A stretch of DNA of 64,000 nt from an uncultured Lachnospiraceae bacterium (lineage in GTDB: Bacteria; Bacillota; Clostridia; Lachnospirales; Lachnospiraceae). The notes beneath the pieces were generated by a model, which was not told the DNA's origin, ran no database searches, and saw nothing but the letters and a program-made list of their open reading frames with translations. Position numbers and translations under genes: made by a program. Each line of letters opens with the position of its first letter. The first letter of the stretch is position 1. Positions 42,012-50,515 of this stretch are shown one piece after another. The stretch lies in NCBI GenBank assembly GCA_910584205.1, contig CAJUAA010000004.1, positions 1 to 64,000 of the forward strand, given 5' to 3'.

Positions 42012-43092
42012 AGAAGCGTACAGGCAATGGAACGAAACCGTCACTCCAGGCCGGGAACTGACGGACCGGCTGCTGCAAAAAGCCGCGGCGCGGAATGGAA
42101 GACCGGCGGGCCGGATGCGAAGGAAAGCTGCGGCACGGACCGGAAGACAGACAACCCGGTTATGGCACCGTACAGCCATCGCTGCCGTTCTTCTCTGCGC
42201 GGTCCTCTCCTGCTCCATGCCGGTGCTGGCCGCCCATGTGGAACCGGTTTATCAGTTTTTGTACCTGCTGTCTCCAAAAGCCGCTCAGTATTTTATGCCG
42301 GTGCGGATGTCATCGGAGGATCAGGGCATCCGCATGGAAGTGGTATCCGCATATGTCCACGAAGACACGGCAGAAATCTATATTACAATGGAGGACCTGG
42401 AGGGCGATCGGATCGATGAGACCACCGATCTGTTTGACAGTTATTCCATCCACCGCCCCTTCGGTGCGGTCGGAACCTGTGAGCGGGCCGGTTATGACGC
42501 CGAATCCGGCAAAGTCTCGTTTCTGATCACACTGAAGGAACGGTCCGATGACTGGAAGGAGCATCCGATCCGGGGGGATAAGGTTACCTTTTCCGTACAG
42601 GAATTCCTGAGCCACAAGGCTGCGTATGAAGCTGTCGCCATTCCGCTGGATCTGGCGGAGGTTCCGGAGGAACCGGTTACAGAAGAAGCGGAACTGAGAG
42701 GATGCGGCGGAGCTTATGAGGCTTACGGTATCGGCGATACGGCGGACGTCCTGCGCTCCAATGCTTCCGTGGACCTTCTGCCGGATGGCAGCGTCACTTT
42801 GACGGCATGGGGCTACCGGGACGGCCTGCTCCATATCCAGACTGCTTTTGGCGATACGCGGGAACATGACAACCATGGTTATCTGTGGCTGGAGAACGCC
42901 GATGGAAAAAAAGACGCCGCCTACAGCCTGTCCTTTATGAACGGGGAAGATCCGGATCATCCGGTCTCTTATACGGAAGAAGTCTTTGACATCTCCGCGG
43001 AAGATCTGGCAGAGTACACGCTGTACGGACATTATGTCATTTCCGGCCAGAAGACGGAGGGCAGCTGGAGTGTTACTTTCCCGCTGGAATAA
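42001..43092 (+). CDS. DUF4179-type membrane protein, partner of an ECF sigma factor
   Basis: A 363-residue protein with a basic cytoplasmic N-terminus (residues 1-56), a membrane helix at about 58-77 (AIAAVLLCAVLSCSMPVLA), and a large extracellular beta-rich domain. AGGAGG lies in the sigma gene just before its ATG, so translation is coupled. It is the structural equivalent of the 39735-40844 protein. Confidence 0.75.
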   Translation: MSFKEAYRQWNETVTPGRELTDRLLQKAAARNGRPAGRMRRKAAARTGRQTTRLWHRTAIAAVLLCAVLSCSMPVLAAHVEPVYQFLYLLSPKAAQYFMPVRMSSEDQGIRMEVVSAYVHEDTAEIYITMEDLEGDRIDETTDLFDSYSIHRPFGAVGTCERAGYDAESGKVSFLITLKERSDDWKEHPIRGDKVTFSVQEFLSHKAAYEAVAIPLDLAEVPEEPVTEEAELRGCGGAYEAYGIGDTADVLRSNASVDLLPDGSVTLTAWGYRDGLLHIQTAFGDTREHDNHGYLWLENADGKKDAAYSLSFMNGEDPDHPVSYTEEVFDISAEDLAEYTLYGHYVISGQKTEGSWSVTFPLE

Positions 43093-43106
43093 TTCTGTCC
43101 CGTCTG

Positions 43107-43151
43107 CCGCAAAATGGTCTGTACTGCCGGGACGTACAGACCATTTTGCGG
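43107..43151. terminator. Perfect 18-bp stem-loop between convergent genes
   Basis: CCGCAAAATGGTCTGTAC (43107-43124) pairs perfectly with 43134-43151 around a 9-nt loop. There is no long T-run, but the arm itself contains TTTT on either strand, so it may act in both directions. Confidence 0.65.
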
Positions 43152-43171
43152 ATTGGATTCCGTATCATATG

Positions 43172-43375
43172 TTATGAAATGTCCAGATCCGGCGGTACAT
43201 CCAGTTTTTCCGGAACCGGACGCCCGTTTTTCTTCCTCTGCTTTACACATTCGGTCAACAGGTATTCGATCTGCCCGTTTACGGAGCGGAAATCGTCCTC
43301 TGCCCAGGCGGCGATGGCATCATAGAGCTTTGGGGACAATCGCAGGGGTACCTGTTTTTTACGGTTGTCCGCCAT
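43172..43375 (-). CDS. Arc-type ribbon-helix-helix protein
   Basis: A 67-residue protein with the Arc/MetJ-like RHH pattern: QVPLRLSPKLYDAIAAWAEDDFRSVNGQIEYLLTECV, in which the strand KQVPLRL would contact DNA, followed by a disordered tail. It begins 1 bp after the SPFH gene stop and is clearly cotranscribed. Small RHH proteins often accompany SPFH genes in Firmicutes. Confidence 0.78.
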   Translation of the reverse strand: MADNRKKQVPLRLSPKLYDAIAAWAEDDFRSVNGQIEYLLTECVKQRKKNGRPVPEKLDVPPDLDIS

Positions 43376-43376
43376 G

Positions 43377-44399
43377 TCAGTACAGTGTTCCTGTATTTAC
43401 GATGGGCTGGGCGTCATGGTTCCCGCACAGAACCACCAGAAGGTTGGAGACCATGGCCGCCTTCCGCTCTTCGTCCAGCTCCACCACTTCCTGTTCACTG
43501 AGCCGCTCCAGAGCCATCTCCACCATGCCCACAGCGCCGTCTACGATCATCTTTCTGGCGTCGATGATGGCCGAAGCCTGCTGGCGCTGCAGCATGACCG
43601 CCGCGATCTCCGGCGCATAGGCCAGGTAGGTGATTCTGGCTTCCACAATCTCGATGCCCGCCTCATGGACCCGTTCCTGGATCTCGCTTCTGATCCTTTC
43701 CGCCACAATCTCGCTGGATCCCCGGAGGCTTCCCTCATCTGCGATTCCGTCTCCTGTGGTATCCACGCCCGGCGCCACGTCATAGGGATAGAGCCTGACG
43801 ATGTTCCGGAGGGCGCTGTCACACTGCAGGGAGAGGAATTCCTTATAATTGTCCACGTTAAATACCGCCTTTGCCGTATCTACGATCCGCCAGGTGACGG
43901 CGATGCCGATCTCAATGGGATTGCCCAGGCAGTCGTTGATCTTCTGCCGGTTGTTGCTGAGGGTCATGATCTTCAGGGAAATTTTCTTCCCGGTGTTCTC
44001 AAAGGATACAGCAGCTGCGGCAGCCGCATCCAGTCCGGAAGCGGCTTGTTTTACATCTCCGCTCTGGCTGAGCCTTGTCTTTGCGGCAGGATTGACGCTG
44101 GTACAGAAAGGATTGACGTAATAGAATCCGTTGCCCTTTAAGGTTCCCACGTAGGTTCCGAACAGCGTAAGCACCAGGGCTTCCTGAGGCTTTAATACCT
44201 TCAGCCCGCACAGGGGAAACCAGCCGATGCACAGGAAGATGATGCAGACCACCATCAGCGCGGTCGCTGCCGGACTCCAGTTGTTCTGCATCCATATGCC
44301 GCTGAAGACGGTTCCTGTGATTGCCAGGGCATACAGGAGGACCACCAGCAGAAGCACCGCCATGCCGTTTTTCTTCTTACTTAATTCAATTTCCTTCAT
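43377..44399 (-). CDS. SPFH-domain (stomatin/prohibitin-like) membrane protein
   Basis: A 340-residue protein with two N-terminal hydrophobic segments (about 13-32 and 40-65). The SPFH domain follows: LKVLKPQEALVLTLFGTYVGTLKGNGFYYVNPF, VAVTWRIVDTAKAVFNVDNY, and GIEIVEARITYLAYAPEIAAVMLQRQQASAIIDARK. The C-terminal helix contains a Glu-rich stretch. Such proteins organise membrane microdomains. It has a good promoter and an RHH gene downstream. Confidence 0.9.
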   Translation of the reverse strand: MKEIELSKKKNGMAVLLLVVLLYALAITGTVFSGIWMQNNWSPAATALMVVCIIFLCIGWFPLCGLKVLKPQEALVLTLFGTYVGTLKGNGFYYVNPFCTSVNPAAKTRLSQSGDVKQAASGLDAAAAAAVSFENTGKKISLKIMTLSNNRQKINDCLGNPIEIGIAVTWRIVDTAKAVFNVDNYKEFLSLQCDSALRNIVRLYPYDVAPGVDTTGDGIADEGSLRGSSEIVAERIRSEIQERVHEAGIEIVEARITYLAYAPEIAAVMLQRQQASAIIDARKMIVDGAVGMVEMALERLSEQEVVELDEERKAAMVSNLLVVLCGNHDAQPIVNTGTLY

Positions 44400-44430
44400 T
44401 TGTAAATACCTCCATATTTTTGATATTAAA

Positions 44431-44459
44431 ATAATATCACTTTAATTTCTCTTTGTCAA
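44431..44459 (-). promoter_or_regulatory. Promoter of the SPFH/RHH operon
   Basis: Minus strand TTGACA (44454-44459), 17-bp spacer, TATTAT (44431-44436), about 32 bp before the start. Confidence 0.8.
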
Positions 44460-44561
44460 CTATTTTTATGGACAGTCAGATGCGGACAGGCGGATAAAAA
44501 CAGTGACAAAAGAAGAAAGATCCCCATATACTATCAGAAAAGAGCACAAAAACCGGTAACT

Positions 44562-45134
44562 ATGAACAGATCATGTAATTTCAGCAACGTCACCAACGAT
44601 TATCTGGCATTCTATGACTGCATTCTGTGCGATATGATCGACGGAATGACTCATGCAGACCTGTCAGACAGTATTTCCCACAATTTTATCACACAGATGA
44701 TCCCGCATCATGAAGGCGCCATTGAGATGGCGAGAAATATTCTGAAATACACAACGAACATCCCGCTCCAGAATCTTGCCCTGCGGATCATCACGGAGCA
44801 GACAGACAGCATCTCCCGTATGCGCAGGATCCTGAGTAAATGCGACGCGGTCCACAACTGCAAGGACGATCTGTGCCGTTATCAGACCCGCACGAAAAAG
44901 ATCATGAAAACCATGTTCTGTGAGATGAAACAGGCCTGTACTTCCAACTGCGTCAACGGCAATTTTATCCGGGAGATGGTCCCCCATCACTGCGGCGCCA
45001 TTGCCATGTCGGAAAATACACTGCGGTACTGCATCTGTTCGGATCTGATTCCGATCCTGGATGAGATCATCCGGTCCCAGAAGCGGGAGGTCCGGACCAT
45101 GTGCTGTATGCTTCAGCGTATGGGCAACTGCTGA
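44562..45134 (+). CDS. Tandem DUF305 protein, cysteine-rich
   Basis: A 190-residue protein made of two DUF305-like halves. FITQMIPHHEGAIEMARNIL (about 45-64) and FIREMVPHHCGAIAMSENTL (about 138-157) each carry the family's M-x-PHH-x-x-AI-x-M motif, proposed to bind metal. Eleven or more Cys are scattered through the chain, unusual for the family. No signal peptide is visible, unlike many DUF305 proteins, which are often exported. Possible metal-binding role; unproven. Confidence 0.8.
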   Translation: MNRSCNFSNVTNDYLAFYDCILCDMIDGMTHADLSDSISHNFITQMIPHHEGAIEMARNILKYTTNIPLQNLALRIITEQTDSISRMRRILSKCDAVHNCKDDLCRYQTRTKKIMKTMFCEMKQACTSNCVNGNFIREMVPHHCGAIAMSENTLRYCICSDLIPILDEIIRSQKREVRTMCCMLQRMGNC

Positions 45135-45142
45135 GAAACCAC

Positions 45143-45191
45143 AAAGAGACTGACGCCGTATGCCGAAGCATGACGCATCAGTCTCTTTTTT
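45143..45191. terminator. Bidirectional terminator
   Basis: Perfect 11-bp stem AAAGAGACTGA/TCAGTCTCTTT (45143-45153 with 45178-45188), T6 on the plus strand. It lies between the convergent DUF305 and AEC genes. Confidence 0.85.
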
Positions 45192-45204
45192 GTACAGGGA
45201 GTAT

Positions 45205-46146
45205 TCAGATCGCTCCCAGCTGCCGGAACAAAAAGATCCACCCGCAGATGGTCACGCTGGAAAACAGGGAGGAGAAGATCAGGCATCCTGCGGCCAGTTC
45301 CGCGTTGCTGTCCATCTGCTGTGCCATGGTATAGCTGGAAACCGCGCAGGGCGCGCCGAAGATCACGATCAGAAGCGCCAGCGGGATTCCGCGGAATCCC
45401 ATGAGATATCCCGCTGCCAACGCGATGCCCGGGCCGACGATCAGTTTTCCGGCCACGCCGCACACAATATTCCGGAAATTTTCATGAACGCTGCGGAAAT
45501 AAAAGGAAGCACCCATGACCAGAAGCGCCGCCGGCGTTGCCGCCGCGGCCACCTGGCTGACAGGCTTCAGAAAGACTTCCGGAACTTCCAGACGAAACGC
45601 CACTGCGAGGATCCCGGCCGCAGCCCCCAAGATCAGCGGGTTGGTCAGGATCTTCTTCAGCATATGGGCCGGATGCGGCTTTCCTCCCCGGAAAACTTCC
45701 AGTGTGATGACCGCCAGTATATTGTAGAGAGGGACGATGACCGCCAGCATGATCGTTGTCAGGCCGAGCGCCTCCTCCCCCATCAGATTCTGCATGACCG
45801 GAAGCCCCATCAGCACCAGATTTCCACGGTAGGACGCCTGGATCAGCGCTCCGCGGCTGGGAGCATCTTTCACCGTCAGTACCGCGTATACCGTGCTCAG
45901 GGCATAGACAACAAAGAGCATACCCACACAGAACAGAAAATAGGACGGGATCAATACGCCGGTAACATCCGCCGAATAAATATTGTAAAACATCATAAAC
46001 GGAAACATGACCTGAAATACAGCATTGTTCACATGCTTTAATTCCAGGTCTGTCAGAAGCTTCAGGCGGCGCGCACCCATCCCCAGCAGAATGACCAGAA
46101 AGATGGGGAGCACCGCTTCCACTGCAATGAGAAAATTTGTCAGCAT
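45205..46146 (-). CDS. AEC-family permease
   Basis: A 313-residue membrane protein with about ten hydrophobic segments and the auxin-efflux-carrier fold signatures: VEAVLPIFLVILLGMGARR at the N-terminus, NPLILGAAAGILAVAF in the middle, and IVIFGAPCAVSSYTMAQQMDSNAELAAGCLIFSSLFS near the end. Bacterial members move malate or other organic acids. It starts 6 bp downstream of the Nudix gene stop on the same strand. Confidence 0.88.
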   Translation of the reverse strand: MLTNFLIAVEAVLPIFLVILLGMGARRLKLLTDLELKHVNNAVFQVMFPFMMFYNIYSADVTGVLIPSYFLFCVGMLFVVYALSTVYAVLTVKDAPSRGALIQASYRGNLVLMGLPVMQNLMGEEALGLTTIMLAVIVPLYNILAVITLEVFRGGKPHPAHMLKKILTNPLILGAAAGILAVAFRLEVPEVFLKPVSQVAAAATPAALLVMGASFYFRSVHENFRNIVCGVAGKLIVGPGIALAAGYLMGFRGIPLALLIVIFGAPCAVSSYTMAQQMDSNAELAAGCLIFSSLFSSVTICGWIFLFRQLGAI

Positions 46147-46152
46147 CCTGTA

Positions 46153-46773
46153 CTACTCCTGTCTGACAAAATAAAACGGGTCTTCCTCCGTGTGATGCAG
46201 AAAATGCATCATCAGATATCCGCAGTTCATGGACACGTTTTCTTCCTTCAGGATTCTCCGGATCTCCGTCCGGTCCGCAAGCACGACCTCCAGCTGTTCG
46301 CTCTCCTCAAGGCCTTCTCTGGACACGGTTCCGGTGGCATAGCCGTATACTGTCGCACAGGACTCGTCGGTCATGCCGATGGTGGTGAAAAAGGGTTTGT
46401 GATACATCTCGTCCACCTGCAGCGGCTCAAAGTCCAGCCCGGTCTCTTCCTTCAGCTCACGGACGCCCGCCTCGGCACAGGTCTCTCCTTCGTCCACCAG
46501 GCCGGCCGGAAGTTCATAGATATAATCGTCGATGGAAACACGGTACTGACGCACCAGCACCATCCGATCGTGCTTTTCGCCATAGACGCTGTAGATGATG
46601 ACGCCGTCCGGATTGTTTTTCCGGGTTTTGATCTTCAGGTCTGCAATGTCCTTTCCCCGGGATGCGATAAAATACAGTTTTTCACGGCCTGCTTTGTTTA
46701 CATAATGCAGGTCATACATATTCAGGAAGCGATTGTCTGTCTTTTTTTCAATTGAAGTAATATGACTTCCCAT
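46153..46773 (-). CDS. Nudix hydrolase, ADP-ribose pyrophosphatase-like
   Basis: A 206-residue enzyme. The Nudix box is GLVDEGETCAEAGVRELKEETGL (GX5EX7REXXEEXG), preceded by YIYELPAG as in ADP-ribose and other nucleoside-diphosphate-sugar hydrolases. It hydrolyses an NDP-X substrate. It starts 3 bp after the rsfS stop and is part of the rsfS-yqeK-nadD transcript direction, which fits a link to NAD turnover. Confidence 0.88.
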   Translation of the reverse strand: MGSHITSIEKKTDNRFLNMYDLHYVNKAGREKLYFIASRGKDIADLKIKTRKNNPDGVIIYSVYGEKHDRMVLVRQYRVSIDDYIYELPAGLVDEGETCAEAGVRELKEETGLDFEPLQVDEMYHKPFFTTIGMTDESCATVYGYATGTVSREGLEESEQLEVVLADRTEIRRILKEENVSMNCGYLMMHFLHHTEEDPFYFVRQE

Positions 46774-46776
46774 AGT

Positions 46777-47139
46777 TTACGCCTCTAAATCTACTTTCTC
46801 TACCAGGTTGCCGTCTCTCCAGATCCGTTCCAGGTCGTAGAACAGCCGGTTCTCCTCGTCAAATATGTGGATGATGATATCCTGATAGTCCATCAGGATC
46901 CAGTTGGCCGTCTGATAGCCTTCCACCTGCCGGGGAGTATATCCCGCCTGTCCAAGCTTCTCTTCCACTTCATCCGCCATGGCCTGCACCTGATTGTAAT
47001 TGCTTCCGGATGCGATGATAAAATAATCCGCAAGGACAGACACATCGGAAATGTCAAGAAGCTTCAGGTCTTTCGCCTTTTTCTCTTCCAGTGCGCTGAC
47101 AGCGATCTTCGCCATCTCTTTGGAATCCTTTGTTACCAT
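46777..47139 (-). CDS. rsfS: Ribosomal silencing factor
   Basis: A 120-residue Iojap/RsfS protein that binds uL14 and keeps ribosomal subunits apart under starvation. Conserved segments: KAKDLKLLDISDVSVLADYFIIASGSNYNQVQAMADEVEEKL, GYQTANWILMDYQDIIIHIF and FYDLERIW. It follows yqeK and nadD as in many Firmicutes. Confidence 0.95.
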   Translation of the reverse strand: MVTKDSKEMAKIAVSALEEKKAKDLKLLDISDVSVLADYFIIASGSNYNQVQAMADEVEEKLGQAGYTPRQVEGYQTANWILMDYQDIIIHIFDEENRLFYDLERIWRDGNLVEKVDLEA

Positions 47140-47151
47140 AAATACCCTCCT

Positions 47152-47730
47152 TTATGAAAATTGTTGTTTATAAAAATCATACGTCTTTTTGGTCATGGAG
47201 TCAATATGATCCGTGGAATCTCCCAGATATCCCAGCGTATCCTCCAGGATCCGGAGGAGCGCCTTGTCCAGATCCAGAAACGCCAGCTGCCGGATTTCGT
47301 GCAGATTCGGCGCCTTGTCGCGTTTCGGTTCAATGTAGTCGGCAATATAGACGATCTTATCCAGCATGGTCATGTCCGGCCGGCCGGTGGTGTGCCAGCG
47401 GATGGCATCCAGGATCTCCCGGTCCTCAATGTCGTATTTCTTTTTTGCCAGAAACGCGCCCAGTTTTGCATGGAGCATAAATGGATTCTTCCGTTCCAGG
47501 TCGGTGATCTCCAGATGGTTTTTCTCCGCTGCCTTCAGTTTTTTGGCGTTTGGCATGCATTTGGCGCAGTCGTGCATCAGGCCCGCCAGCATGGCCTTTT
47601 CCAGATCGTAGCCGTAACGCATGGCAAGGGCGCCGCAGGTGTACATGACGCCCAGCGTATGCTCAAACCGGCTGTCGTCCATTTCTTTTTTTAATTCTTT
47701 CTTCAGATCCTTAATGCAGATGGTATCCAT
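47152..47730 (-). CDS. yqeK: HD-domain phosphohydrolase YqeK
   Basis: A 192-residue HD-superfamily protein; family members hydrolyse diadenosine tetraphosphate. SRFEHTLGVMYTCGALA and AGLMHDCAKCMPNAKKL carry the metal-binding His and HD residues, and AIRWHTTGRPDMTMLDKIVYIADYIEPKR is typical of YqeK. Located 2 bp after nadD, as usual. Confidence 0.93.
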   Translation of the reverse strand: MDTICIKDLKKELKKEMDDSRFEHTLGVMYTCGALAMRYGYDLEKAMLAGLMHDCAKCMPNAKKLKAAEKNHLEITDLERKNPFMLHAKLGAFLAKKKYDIEDREILDAIRWHTTGRPDMTMLDKIVYIADYIEPKRDKAPNLHEIRQLAFLDLDKALLRILEDTLGYLGDSTDHIDSMTKKTYDFYKQQFS

Positions 47731-47732
47731 TC

Positions 47733-48389
47733 TTATCCCCTTATTCTCCTTTGGCTGTCTGACTGCTGTGTATCCGTTCCGTACAGATGGTGCCGGCCCA
47801 TATACGCCGCCACGGCAGCAGGCACCATACCGGAGACGTCCTTTCCGTCAGCCAGAAGCCGGCGGATCTCTTCGGATGCAATATCCATCCGGGGCGTGTC
47901 AAGTAGATAGATCCGGGCGCCGTACCGGGCCTCCAGTACCCGGATCCGGGCTTTCAGCTCTTCTCCCGGGTGATCGTCTCTCACCGCCGCCAGCAGGATG
48001 CATTCCCGGCTGATGATGCCGGGCTCCTTCCAGCCGTCAAATTCAAAGAGCGAATCCGCACCCATGATAAAATAGAAGGTGGTATCCGGATACGCCCGGT
48101 TCAGTTGCTGCAGCGTCTCATACGTATAGTGATAGACCGCTCCGGACTGCTCCACATCACAAAGCTTCAAGTATGGAATGTCCTGAATCGCAAGCTGGAG
48201 CATATGCATCCGATGTTCCATTCCAGCCTGTCTTGTATTCCGTTTGTGGGGCGGATTTCCGTTGGGCAGCATCCAGATTTCATCCAGGCCATACTGCCGG
48301 TAGGCCTGCTCCGCCAGCATCAGATGGGCGTTGTGGACCGGATCAAAGGTTCCGCCCATGATACCGATCCTTTTTTTCGTATCAGCCAT
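47733..48389 (-). CDS. nadD: Nicotinate-nucleotide adenylyltransferase
   Basis: A 218-residue enzyme that adenylates nicotinate mononucleotide in NAD synthesis. GIMGGTFDPVHNAHLMLAEQAYRQYGLDEIWMLPNGNPPHK is the nucleotidyltransferase N-terminus with the HxxH-type element, and DTPRMDIASEEIRRLLADGKDVSGMVP contains the ISSTxIR-like motif (here IASEEIR). Start supported by GGAAAGAAC. Confidence 0.95.
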   Translation of the reverse strand: MADTKKRIGIMGGTFDPVHNAHLMLAEQAYRQYGLDEIWMLPNGNPPHKRNTRQAGMEHRMHMLQLAIQDIPYLKLCDVEQSGAVYHYTYETLQQLNRAYPDTTFYFIMGADSLFEFDGWKEPGIISRECILLAAVRDDHPGEELKARIRVLEARYGARIYLLDTPRMDIASEEIRRLLADGKDVSGMVPAAVAAYMGRHHLYGTDTQQSDSQRRIRG

Positions 48390-48404
48390 GTGTTCTTTCC
48401 CTGA

Positions 48405-48695
48405 TTATGGAAGGATGATTTTTTTCTTCTCTTCCCTGCCTTCTTTATATAATACAATCTTCTTACCGATCACCTGCACGACCTGAGAACGGGTGCGCTC
48501 GGATACGACCGCCGCCAGTTCCCGGGGATCGTCCGCGCAGTTCTGCAGAACGCTGATCTTGACCAGCTCTCTTGCCTCCAGCGCTTCCTGGATGGCTGCC
48601 GTAATCTCCGGTGTCAGGCTGTTCTTCCCGATCTGGAAGATCGGGTCCAGGTTCATGGCCAGCCCTTTTAAATATGCTCTCTGTTTACTTGTCAT
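48405..48695 (-). CDS. yhbY: YhbY/CRS1-family RNA-binding protein
   Basis: A 96-residue KH-like protein associated with 50S assembly. SKQRAYLKGLAMNLDPIFQIGKNSLTPEITAAIQEALEARELVKISVLQNC and a GKKIVLYKEG end are family signatures. ATG 48695 is chosen after AAGAGGAA; the upstream Met at 48713 lacks a ribosome site. Confidence 0.94.
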   Translation of the reverse strand: MTSKQRAYLKGLAMNLDPIFQIGKNSLTPEITAAIQEALEARELVKISVLQNCADDPRELAAVVSERTRSQVVQVIGKKIVLYKEGREEKKKIILP

Positions 48696-48775
48696 TGTTT
48701 TTCCTCTTAACAAAATACGTGATTCAAAAATTCAGTCCGGCGTGCCGGGATACGTGCCATACCGCCGGATATGGC

Positions 48776-50065
48776 TTAACGGAAGTAGTCGAACGTCAGT
48801 CCGTACATCCGGACCGTATCCCCCTCCTGGATTCCCGCCTTTTCCAGATCTTCCAGAATCCCCGTGTCCTTCAGGAAACGCTGGAAGAAAGCAAATCCTT
48901 TTTCGGAATCCAGATTCGTATAGCCCAGCATCTTTTCGATGCGCGGCCCTTCCACAAGGTACGTATGATCCTCTTCCGCGGATTTTTCCACCGTGTAGGG
49001 CAGATTTTCCTGAATGAACATGTCCTCCGGAAAGAACTCCTGTTCGAATATGACCGGCTTGTCGTCCGTAGTGTCCAGGATGTGTTTCACCGCATACATC
49101 AGTTCCTTCAGTCCCTGTCCGCTGACGGCAGAGATGGGATAGACCGGGATTCCTTCCGGTTCGAACTCCCGGCGGATCTTTTCCACCGGATCATTTTCCG
49201 GGTCCCAGATGGCATCGATCTTGTTGGCGGCGATGACCTGCGGCCTGGCGGCAATCTTTGGATTGTAGGCATGAAGCTCCTTATTGATGGCATGGATGTC
49301 CGCCACCGGATCTCTGCCTTCTACGGACGCGGCGTCCACCATATGGATGATGACTCTGGTCCGTTCGATATGGCGCAGGAAATCAAGCCCCAGTCCCACG
49401 CCGTTGGAAGCGCCTTCGATCAGCCCCGGGATATCCGCAATGACGAATCCGCCGTCCTCCAGATCCACCACGCCCAGATTGGGACTGAGTGTGGTAAAAT
49501 GGTAGTTGGCGATCTTCGGCTGGGCGTTGGTCACTCTGGACAGAAGCGTGGATTTGCCTACGTTGGGAAATCCCACCAGCCCCACGTCTGCGATGGTTTT
49601 CAGCTCCAGCTGGACTTCCAGCTCCTGCGCCGGCTGGCCGGGTTTGGCGTATTTGGGCACCTGCATGGTGGATGTGGCGAAATGCTGGTTGCCGATTCCG
49701 CCTTTTCCGCCCTTCAGGACGATCTGCCGGAGGTTCTCTCCGGACATGTCTCCGATGACCCGGCCGCTCTCGGCCTCCTTGATGACCGTTCCCTCCGGCA
49801 CTTTCAGAATGATATCCTGACCGCTCTTTCCGTGGCAGTTCCTTTTGCCGCCTTCCTGGCCGTCCTGTGCCGCATATTTGCGTTTATGGCGGTAATCGGT
49901 CAGAGTATTCAGTCCTTCATCCACTTCAAAGATGACGTCCCCGCCGTCTCCGCCGTCTCCGCCGTCCGGCCCGCCGTTGGGTACGTACAGTTCCCTGCGG
50001 AAGCTCACATGGCCGTCTCCGCCTTTTCCGGAACGAATATAGATCTTCGCTCTGTCTGCAAACAT
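48776..50065 (-). CDS. obg: GTPase Obg/CgtA
   Basis: A 429-residue GTPase in ribosome maturation. The glycine-rich OBG domain (MFADRAKIYIRSGKGGDGHVSFRREL, GGPDGGDGGDGGDV) is followed by the G domain with GFPNVGKSTLLSRVTNA (P-loop), ADIPGLIEGA (G3) and NKIDA (G4), then a C-terminal OCT domain ending TVRMYGLTFDYFR, typical of Firmicutes. Preceded by GGAGAACGAC. Confidence 0.96.
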   Translation of the reverse strand: MFADRAKIYIRSGKGGDGHVSFRRELYVPNGGPDGGDGGDGGDVIFEVDEGLNTLTDYRHKRKYAAQDGQEGGKRNCHGKSGQDIILKVPEGTVIKEAESGRVIGDMSGENLRQIVLKGGKGGIGNQHFATSTMQVPKYAKPGQPAQELEVQLELKTIADVGLVGFPNVGKSTLLSRVTNAQPKIANYHFTTLSPNLGVVDLEDGGFVIADIPGLIEGASNGVGLGLDFLRHIERTRVIIHMVDAASVEGRDPVADIHAINKELHAYNPKIAARPQVIAANKIDAIWDPENDPVEKIRREFEPEGIPVYPISAVSGQGLKELMYAVKHILDTTDDKPVIFEQEFFPEDMFIQENLPYTVEKSAEEDHTYLVEGPRIEKMLGYTNLDSEKGFAFFQRFLKDTGILEDLEKAGIQEGDTVRMYGLTFDYFR

Positions 50066-50095
50066 GTGTCGTTCTCCTTTTCAGTGATAAAAGAA

Positions 50096-50122
50096 GGCTT
50101 CAAATCTACCCGACTTGAAGCC
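50096..50122 (-). terminator. Stem-loop between rpmA and obg
   Basis: Perfect 8-bp stem GGCTTCAA/TTGAAGCC, followed on the minus strand by TTCTTTTATC. Probably a partial terminator that separates the ribosomal protein transcript from obg. Confidence 0.6.
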
Positions 50123-50146
50123 CTCATTCATGCATTCTTCCTCATG

Positions 50147-50175
50147 ACAGAAAGCCGAAAAGAGCGGCTTTCTGT
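50147..50175 (-). promoter_or_regulatory. Stem-loop at the rpmA stop
   Basis: Perfect 11-bp stem (ACAGAAAGCCG/CGGCTTTCTGT) starting at the rpmA stop codon; no U-tract. Likely an mRNA 3'-stabilising element, with the terminator-like stem just downstream. Confidence 0.55.
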
Positions 50176-50462
50176 TATTTTGCCTCTGCTGGAACAACAG
50201 AAACCTGCTTTCTGTCTCTGCCTTTTCTCTCAAAACGGACAACGCCGTCTGTCAGTGCGAACAGAGTGTCGTCGCCGCCGCGTCCTACATTCACACCCGG
50301 ATGGATCTTCGTTCCGCGCTGTCTGTAAAGAATGTTTCCTGCCTTTACGAACTGGCCGTCTGCTCTCTTGGCGCCAAGTCTCTTGGACTCGGAATCTCTG
50401 CCGTTCTTGGTAGAACCGACACCTTTTTTATGTGCGAACATCTGAAGGTTCATATTTAACAT
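50175..50462 (-). CDS. rpmA: 50S ribosomal protein bL27
   Basis: A 95-residue bL27. The N-terminal extension MLNMNLQMF before AHKKGVGSTKNGRDS is the Firmicutes type removed by the Prp protease at the F|A bond, exposing the residues that reach the peptidyl-transferase centre. KRLGAKRADGQFVKAGNILYRQRGTKIHPGVNVGRGGDDTLFAL is the standard body. In many Firmicutes the prp (ysxB) gene sits between rplU and rpmA; here only 53 bp separate them. Confidence 0.96.
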   Translation of the reverse strand: MLNMNLQMFAHKKGVGSTKNGRDSESKRLGAKRADGQFVKAGNILYRQRGTKIHPGVNVGRGGDDTLFALTDGVVRFERKGRDRKQVSVVPAEAK

Positions 50463-50515
50463 AGGTTTACACCTCCCTGAATTACATATATCAATGCGTC
50501 AATAGTTGTTCTGAA

